The translations under genes were made by a program, and so were the position numbers. The notes beneath the pieces are model-generated. The model worked only from the letters and a program-made list of their open reading frames with translations. It was not told where the DNA came from and ran no database searches. This document shows positions 57,480-64,000 of a DNA stretch of 64,000 nt, in pieces. The DNA lies in assembly GCA_030562195.1 (NCBI GenBank), contig JAUJPP010000012.1, forward strand, positions 1,364,001 through 1,428,000, read 5' to 3'. Source of the DNA: Nipponacmea schrenckii (lineage: Eukaryota > Mollusca > Gastropoda > Lottiidae). Within the stretch, counting starts at the first letter, position 1. Each line of letters opens with the position of its first letter.

Positions 57480-60400
57480 CTATTTGGATTGGGCAGCAGC
57501 ATTAACAATATTTTCACCCAAAGCTTCCAATAACTCATGTCTATAATCGTCAAAGCCACCTTCAATCTCATTGATGGTCTTGTCCTCCACAACCCATAAC
57601 TGACAGTTTGTATCTCTTATTAATCTTTCATCATGACTGACAATAACTACACCTACAATACACAAAATAATTTCAAACGTTTTTCATTGTAACTTAAACT
57701 AGACAATTGAAGATCAAAAAAGACATAAAGGGAAATTTCTCTTGTTTAACCTGCCTGTATGAGCATGTACATATTGATGAATACAACATTCCAACACAAA
57801 TAATACGCTGTAAAAATCATTGGAATTTTCTTAAATAAATAAACAAATATCAACTTTACCTCCTTCAAAATGCCTAATAGCTTCTGCTAGAGCATCAATA
57901 GATTCTATATCTAAATTATTGGTTGGTTCATCCTATAAAACATTAGTACAACAAAAATGTCAATCAAGCAGAAACTACCAAGATTTTTTAAGGATATTTA
58001 TAATATATATTAATATGTTTAATATAATTATGTGAAATGAACCAGACATATCGGCTCTTATGAAGATGGACATTGCATGTCTACTCAAACTATGAAGAGA
58101 TAGAACCTGAAAACAAGAATATAACTCACTGAGCAATTTCACCTGTCATTGACACCAATATGAATCCAACCCAGTAGCATAATATACTTACCAAGATAAG
58201 AACATCAGGAGCTCGACATGTTAAATCAGCTAAAGCAACTCGAGCCTTCTGTCCACCAGATAAATCCCTTATCAATATAGTATGGGCATGGCTAGGTAAT
58301 CCAAACTTTCCTAATGTCTTGCGGCAATCTTGAATGGGCATATCAAATAATCTTCTTAAATATTCTACTGAAGATTCATCTAAATTTAACTGGTCTGCTG
58401 AATGTTGATTGTATATACCCAGTCTCTAGAATAAGATTATTTTAAACATGATTTCTATTGACAATAAAGATAACATATCAATGCAGGGATCATGATTTAT
58501 TTTTTTCCCAGTCGGACATTTTCGGGCAATTTCAAACGATGTTTTTAGAGGGTCACATCTTATACATGTGTAATCTACCGATTTTGTCGGGTTTTCTACC
58601 GCTTTTAAATGTTGCCTCCCGATCTACCGCCGGGAGACCCAAATCTACCGATTTTTTTTTCTTTTCGTTATCATAATTTTCACAGGGCCTACCGTTTTCA
58701 ATGTTAAAATTCCACAAATCAATAAAATATTCTTTATTAGGCTGTCAATTTTATCATAATAATATCCGGTACACTCTACTTTCGCTTTTAATGATTAATT
58801 TTACGGAAGCCTTGATTTGACAAAAAAAAGAAATTTTGAAGTCTTCGCGATATTTTATGATAATCTTCTATTCTATGTAATTTATAAATAACAGACATTG
58901 TTTCAAAATTTGTTTTGTATTATCGGTAGATTTTTAGTGTAAATATAATATTTTGTCAACTTCGTTGCGTAAAATCGTTTTATAATTTGACTGTAGCATG
59001 TAAACAATCATTTATAACCATCATAAGAGGCTACTTTCGATATATCGGAAACTGTCAAATACATCCTAACATGGACATGATGAATGATAATATCAATGAA
59101 TGATGACCGATAAGAAATTAACCGCATAATATATAGGAAAACAATTGAAAACATACAATGTGATTAAAGGATTTTCGTGACAAGTGTTACTCGCTATTGT
59201 TTGTAAATAAAGTAAGAAGTTTTACACGGTCCCGATCTCTTTGAAATGAAGCGTTTCCACGAGCCAAATGATTTTCATTGTTCATTAATTAACCTATTAC
59301 CGGTAATCCCTTAATTAACTAGATTAATAGACAGAAAGAGTTAATTGATATAATGAGTGTACGTTACTGTTAACAGTTTGGAGCAAGTTAAAAAAAATTT
59401 TTTTTTTTTTTTTTTAACCTATACTTGATGACCGACAGAGGCAAATTGCCGTCGGTCATTTTGCCAAGACAGTCGGTCATGACCGGCGTATATGGGCAAA
59501 TCATGATCCCTGTATCAATGTTAAGGTGTCGTCATGATCAATTAAGCTTTAAGGGCGTTGCTTGGACTAATTCATGTTGAGCTCTAAATGATATAAAGCA
59601 ATTATTAAGATAGGGATCCTTTGAAAGTAAGAAGATTTGTCTCATTCATTTTATCAAGATGACTTAAAGTGAAATGAGGGAATCTCATTCATGTAATAAA
59701 TAAAATTGGGTGGCTAATTATACTAACTAATCTATGATTCTTTCTAACTTCTCCTTTAACCTAAAACAAAATAAACCATGTTTCATTAAGTTAAAAATCA
59801 TCACGTCACTACTATTAACATTTTATACAAATATAATAACTAGACAATAAAATCATACAACAATTAATAATATAAATTAAAGTTATGACTTCACACTTCA
59901 TGAGTCAGGTTCTTTTAATCATGTTGGATTACATTTCTTTTTATCAAACTTTCCAGGTCATACATTGATAAAAGTACTTAATAAGTACAAACTTACTGGT
60001 TCTAATTCTTGAATCAATAATTTTAATAAGGTACTTTTTCCTACACCATTAGGCCCAACAATAGCAACTATAAATAAACAAAATAACATACAAAATCACT
60101 GTACAGATTATATATGTAGTACATACTACCTTATTCTAGCATCTTATTATTAGAACAATTTATTAATGCGTTACACAGTTTGATTTTACAATATTTTCTC
60201 TTTAGACTTAAAACTTACTTCTAGATTGCATATCTATACCAAAATCTACATTCTCAAATAAATTATCTTGTCCTTTATAATTAAACCATACAGCTGAAAT
60301 ATACCAAAAATAATCATTTACTTTCAAAGCTATTAAATAATGCTATTTTGATGGCTAAATTATTTCTTTTCAAATACTTGCTGATCTACTAATAAAAAAA

Positions 60401-62723
60401 AATAGCAATTCTGACATAAAAATAAGAATGAGTAACTATTTATCCCACTTACAGTAGAGACCCAAAATAGGTGGACTGAGAGGAGCTGGATTTGGAAATC
60501 GGAATTTAACAACATAATCTTTAGGTTTCTGCATTAATTCTGTTTTTTCTTCATTTTCAGCAAAACCTTGTTTAGACTTGCTTTTATCTTTATTTTTCTT
60601 TCCTATCATTTCCTTCTGTTTAGCTTCCTGAAATTGAATCATTATAAAGACACATAGAAATAGGAGTTCACTTTCCTATACAGAACTTTAAGTTCATAAG
60701 AATCCTAACCACTTAGAAAACAGGATGATTTCAAATGATTCTGCTTCAATATCAATATACAACAGAGTGCTGATTAAACTCACAGCCTGTTTAGTAGATT
60801 TTCCTTGAGCTTTCATATCTTTCAATTTCTTTTCTTGTTTATCATATTCTTTCTGTTGTTCTTTTCTCTTCTGTACAAACATTTTCTTAAAATTAGCTGA
60901 AATGTTTGACAATATCAATGATCATCATATTATTTTTGTTTTAAAATGTATTTACATAAATCATTTCATCACAGTAGCTGTAATCTTCTGACAGGAGTGT
61001 CTGGTTCACTGAATGTGTCAGACTAACTGGACGTGTCTGGCTCACTGAATGCGTCTGGCTCATGATAAACTTTTTCGTTAAAAACTTTATTTTTATGCAC
61101 AAAATTTTTCATCTAGTATACAAGGGCTGTTTTTTTCAAAAATGTCTGATTGTCACTGACCTATGACTTGATGTCCAAGGAGCCTATTTTCAACCAGGCA
61201 TTTTAAATATACAATCCGTCATGACCTGCATTATGACTAAATAGTAGCATACCTTGTCATCTACCACCTATTAAATTGACTTTTGTTCAGATAAGACACT
61301 TACCATAATTGCCTTTATAATAAAAGAGTTTTTGCATATCTAAATGTATTATATCTGTACAAACATTATCAAGAAAACTCTGATCATGAGAAACAACTAA
61401 CAATGTCTTCTTCCATTGTTGTAAATAACTACAAAATAACAAATAATCATTCTTAAAACAAAAACTTTATAAAAGACACCAATACACAACCAAGCATCTT
61501 ATTTTAGGTCTTTAGAACAAAGTACCAAATAGAAAAATTAGATAGAAATCTTACTATAAATATACAGACTCCACACAACTAAATGGTGCATGGGGAATCG
61601 GTTCATTTCTTTACGAAGTTCAAAAGGAAAAAAAATTCTTCAAACTTACTTGTCTAACCAAATAACAGCATTTAAATCTAAATGATTTGTAGGTTCATCT
61701 AACATTAATAATGTTGGTTCTAGAAATAAAGCCCTGAAAACAGACAATTAATAATTTAATTAAAATAACATTCTGGTAATTAGGTTGATAATTTATTATT
61801 TACCTTAGATCATAGCTTGTGACACATTGATAACAAAAATATAACTGAACATCCAGATCATCATTTTCAATCATATGATAATAACAATAAAATACACTAA
61901 CCTAGCTAAAGACACTCTCATTCTCCATCCTCCAGATAGATTTTTAGTACCTCTTTCCATCATTTCTAATGTAAAACCTAAACCAGCTAAAATTCTTCTA
62001 GCTTTACCTTCTGCTGCATCAGATCCTATGGCATTTAATTCTTCATACACCTAAAATTAACATTATTATAACTAATAGATATACATTATCAAGTATTCTA
62101 ATATCACATTTATCTTAATCTATTTTTGATCTAATAACTTTTACATTTGATCTTAATAGGGAAAACAAATGAATGAAAGGAATTGAGTTTTATCTCCTAC
62201 TCTTTTGCCCATCATGGCCTAATGGGGGGTAGACTACAGGGAAAACTGTGCTAGGTACAGTACTTACACCTAAAAATAGCTACAACATGGCATACTAAGT
62301 GCCAAATCTGCCTACTTTAAACAGAGGAAATGGTAATTCTGTTATTTATAAGTAAAGAAATACTGCACAAATTAAAATGGTACACAATGTCAAAATGGTG
62401 AACCCTGCTATCTTGGCCTGATATGCTTTACCATTTACACTTAGAGTAGATCAAATAGATCCAGAATCTAGAATACCTGATGAAAATTAAATATATCTTA
62501 AGACCTGTTTAAATTTGTGAAAATTAAAACATGACATACCATATACTTAAAGCAAATAAATGGACTTAATTATATCAATTTACCTGATTTAGTCTGTCGT
62601 GATGATCTTCACCATGTTTTTCCATTAATTGTGTTAAACTTTTCTCTTCATGTAATAATTTTTCTCTAGTTTTGTCTGATTGTAATACTGCATCTATTGC
62701 TTTAGTTTCATTAGCTACCACAT
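57480..62723 (-). CDS. ABCF1: ABC transporter F family member 1, C-terminal half (5' exons not in window)
   Basis: Twelve minus-strand exons: 62723-62584, 62050-61902, 61733-61650, 61428-61304, 60896-60784, 60627-60453, 60293-60219, 60067-59997, 59760-59728 (33 nt), 58425-58192, 57932-57860 and 57652-57480; 1445 nt, about 480 codons, phases consistent. The first exon enters in phase 1 with [13 protein letters not shown], so upstream exons with the first Walker A must lie beyond 64,000. Present: NBD1 signature [14 protein letters not shown], Walker [12 protein letters not shown] and H-loop VVSHDQ; the charged linker ([21 protein letters not shown]); NBD2 Walker [10 protein letters not shown], signature LSGGQKAR, Walker B and DEPTNNLD, and VSHDERL; C-terminal NCQLWVVED. 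All visible ATPase motifs are intact. ABCF1 is a soluble ABC protein that binds eIF2 and ribosomes in translation initiation. The second intron from the 3'-side signature exon (58426-59727) carries a hAT insertion. Confidence 0.95.
58484..59512. mobile_element. hAT-type non-autonomous element in an ABCF1 intron
   Basis: Perfect 15-bp inverted tips CAGGGATCATGATTT and AAATCATGATCCCTG are flanked by identical 8-bp direct repeats TATCAATG (58476-58483 and 59513-59520), the hAT signature. The right subterminal region repeats GTCGGTCA / TGACCGAC several times (59427-59490), resembling transposase-binding subterminal repeats. About 1029 bp, no transposase. Its tips share only CAGGG with the element at 26861, so the two belong to different families. 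Confidence 0.9.
60994..61063. repeat. Short tandem duplication in an ABCF1 intron
   Basis: GTGTCTGG(T/C)TCACTGAATG occurs twice about 35 bp apart, each followed by TGTCAGACT or CGTCTGGCT. Intronic. Confidence 0.5.
62180..62240. repeat. Diverged fragment of the 20966/21480 repeat in an ABCF1 intron
   Basis: GAGTTTTATCTCCTACTCTT TTGCCCATCATGGCCTAATG matches GAGTTTTATGTCCTACTCTT TTGCGCCTAATGGCCTAATG near 21555-21595. Only this core is alike. Confidence 0.55.
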
Positions 62724-62902
62724 CTAATAATATTATTGATATATTTAAGTTACATAAAGTCAAAAAATTAAGCATTAAAATCATTGTTTAGAAAAAAGAT
62801 GTTTTCAGTTGTTTTGAGATACTTTTCTATTTCACCTTAGGCCAGACCAATTTTTTTTCTTGTTTTACGGATTTTTTTGGAAAAAATCTGTAAAGGCAGG
62901 AG

Positions 62903-62970
62903 GGGAAAAAAAAAAAAAAAAAAAAAAAAAAGGACCAAATTTGAGGGTAGGAGGAAAAAAAAAAAAAACT
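62903..62970. repeat. Two poly-A tracts
   Basis: GGGG followed by about 27-28 A, then GGACCAAATTTGAGGGTAGGAGG and a further ~13 A. The run length is prone to sequencing error. It lies between the first visible ABCF1 exon and the coding relic at 63048. Confidence 0.8.
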
Positions 62971-63047
62971 TCCACACCAATCCTGGCTGTATAGTGTGAG
63001 GACAACAGAGCAGTTAATTCAATCATGGGTATTGTGCCACTGCCATA

Positions 63048-63416
63048 TCAAATTTCAGCCCCATAATTCAGAAATATCATATATCCAGAAAATGCTTGGA
63101 ATATATCTGGAATTAGTAAACCACGATCTTTTAACTTTTGATGCTGTGAAGTTATATACCATAATGTGGAGTAAAGTGTGCTTACAAAATGCTTCCCAGT
63201 TAATGTAAAGTCGATTAACATTATGGGCTGTGAATCCAACATTCAGTTCTTTCAATAATTCTAGAGAATGTCATTAAACATCTTATGATCTTTTCTAGTA
63301 TTTTCATAGTTTTTTGTAGATGGTAAACAATCATATTTAATACTACTAGTCATCAACACATCAAAGGCATTTTTTTCTTGTTTCTTCGGTTCTTTGTCAC
63401 CACTTGCACTACTACT
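63048..63416 (-). pseudogene. Frameshifted relic of a NAFDVLM / FSGY-motif protein
   Basis: Three minus-strand frames carry protein-like sequence in order. First, 63416-63261 (SSSASGDKEPKKQEKNAFDV LMTSS, ending FNDIL and a stop). Second, from 63267 down to about 63180 in another frame (ELLKELNVGFTAHNVNRLY, INWEAF). Third, from 63197 to a stop at 63048 (GKHFVSTLYSTLWYI, LKDRGLLIPDIFQAFSGY). Each switch needs a small indel, so this reads as a decayed coding region. I recall similar NAFDVLM...LWYI...IPDIF...FSGY arrangements in uncharacterised multicopy mollusc proteins, but cannot confirm this without a search. It lies upstream of, or inside a 5' intron of, ABCF1. Confidence 0.5.
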
Positions 63417-63862
63417 CTAGTACTAGACGTGGGGAGAGCTGATTTAGAATTTGAACCAGAATTGGCTTTGCAAATAAACACAGTCACAAACAATAGATTA
63501 AAACCCACGATGACATGAAGGGATGTAGAAGTTTCTGTTATATCCAAACTACTTGTGGATTCTGAAGCTATGATCTTTTCGATACGTAGTCCTTCATCAA
63601 TGACATCATCGGAAGACGAAGTTGAAGACGTGCCAAGAAGGCCTACTTTTTCAATTGCGCAATTGGCAAGTTCACCAACTGTTCGGTTGATGCTCATACA
63701 AATCAAACACTTGAGCGTTTTCAGAGCTCTTATTACGGTAACACTAAAATAGCGTGAAGCCATTTGCATAAACATAAAAACAAAATAAAATGTCATTTCA
63801 TCCACACGCTTTTCCAAATTCCGTCGATCTCTGAAAGAGCTAGTTGTGAAATCGTATTTCAT
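63353..63862 (-). CDS. Uncharacterised open frame, possibly the 5' part of the relic
   Basis: A 169-codon minus-strand frame starting at 63862. It is not recognised. It has two hydrophobic stretches (MTFYFVFMFMQMASRYF near residues 23-39 and LHVIVGFNLLFVTVFI near 114-129), an Asp/Ser-rich middle (GTSSTSSSDDVIDEG) and a basic end. Its last 20 codons overlap the relic in another frame: skipping two bases near 63415 would connect its SSTR to the SSSASGDKEPKKQEKNAFD frame, which suggests the two were once one coding region. Upstream on this strand are CAGCCAATG (about 63865) and CTTTTATACAAC (about 63885), resembling CCAAT and TATA elements. It could be a real gene, a pseudogene or chance. Confidence 0.3.
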   Translation of the reverse strand: MKYDFTTSSFRDRRNLEKRVDEMTFYFVFMFMQMASRYFSVTVIRALKTLKCLICMSINRTVGELANCAIEKVGLLGTSSTSSSDDVIDEGLRIEKIIASESTSSLDITETSTSLHVIVGFNLLFVTVFICKANSGSNSKSALPTSSTRVVVQVVTKNRRNKKKMPLMC

Positions 63863-64000
63863 TGGCTGGCTATTGTGTAGTTGTATAAAAGAATGAGCAT
63901 GATTGGTTCAGTAAAATTTGCCGGGAAATCCTAGGAAAACCCCATAGCAACAAAATAATAATTTTGATATTGAAAAAGAACCGAATTAACATTTCATTGT

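Noticed and set aside
63055..63255. Intact gene in the second relic frame
   Set aside because: Only the first part is protein-like; the family-like sequence continues in a different frame, so it is treated as part of one frameshifted relic.

Overview
This is a 64 kb piece of an AT-rich, intron-rich animal nuclear genome. The protein sequences (a Rubicon, an NKRF, an MRPS2, an ABCF1, an ankyrin/SOCS-box protein and a Spot14/MID1IP1 protein), together with abundant tRNA-derived SINEs, MITEs and satellites, fit a lophotrochozoan, most likely a mollusc. That placement is inferred from general similarity, not from a database search.

Layout. 1-10,690: repeat-rich DNA containing a near-identical, head-to-tail 4.58 kb tandem duplication. 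Each unit carries a complete four-exon RING-H2 ubiquitin-ligase-like gene and a SINE. 10,650-12,360: two copies of a dispersed element built from internal ~125-150 bp units. 12,360-28,700: gene-poor DNA with one intronless MID1IP1/Spot14-like gene on the minus strand (15,542-16,024), three satellite arrays (25 bp, 23 bp and ~50 bp units), a duplicated ~510 bp repeat, a fold-back block rich in CGAATAAC motifs, and a ~1 kb hAT-type element with a perfect 8-bp target duplication. 28,775-44,216: a complete 22-exon Rubicon (RUBCN) gene on the plus strand. 47,716-49,749: an intronless NKRF coding region (XTBD, dsRBD-like, G-patch, R3H). 51,035-52,652: three-exon mitochondrial ribosomal protein S2 on the minus strand. 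53,712-55,913: a three-exon ankyrin-repeat SOCS-box gene on the plus strand. 57,480-62,723: the 3' half of ABCF1 on the minus strand, twelve exons, with its 5' exons not in the window. A second hAT-type element sits in one ABCF1 intron. 63,048-63,862: a frameshifted coding relic and an uncharacterised open frame.

The genes do not form one pathway. They are mainly conserved housekeeping or regulatory genes: autophagy control, nuclear RNA regulation, mitochondrial translation, cytosolic translation and ubiquitylation. NKRF/MRPS2 and ASB/ABCF1 are convergent pairs; MRPS2 and ASB are divergent with about 1 kb between start codons. Exon boundaries were placed by hand from GT/AG sites, reading phase and family similarity; in the multi-exon genes the chosen phases join without a stop.

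The main structural findings are the exact tandem duplication of the RING gene, four short transposon-like insertions with identifiable TIRs and target duplications (two hAT, one TA, one TTAA), a 23-bp satellite in which most monomers carry the palindrome TTCTAGAA (an inverted heat-shock-element pair), and a hairpin inside one hAT element.
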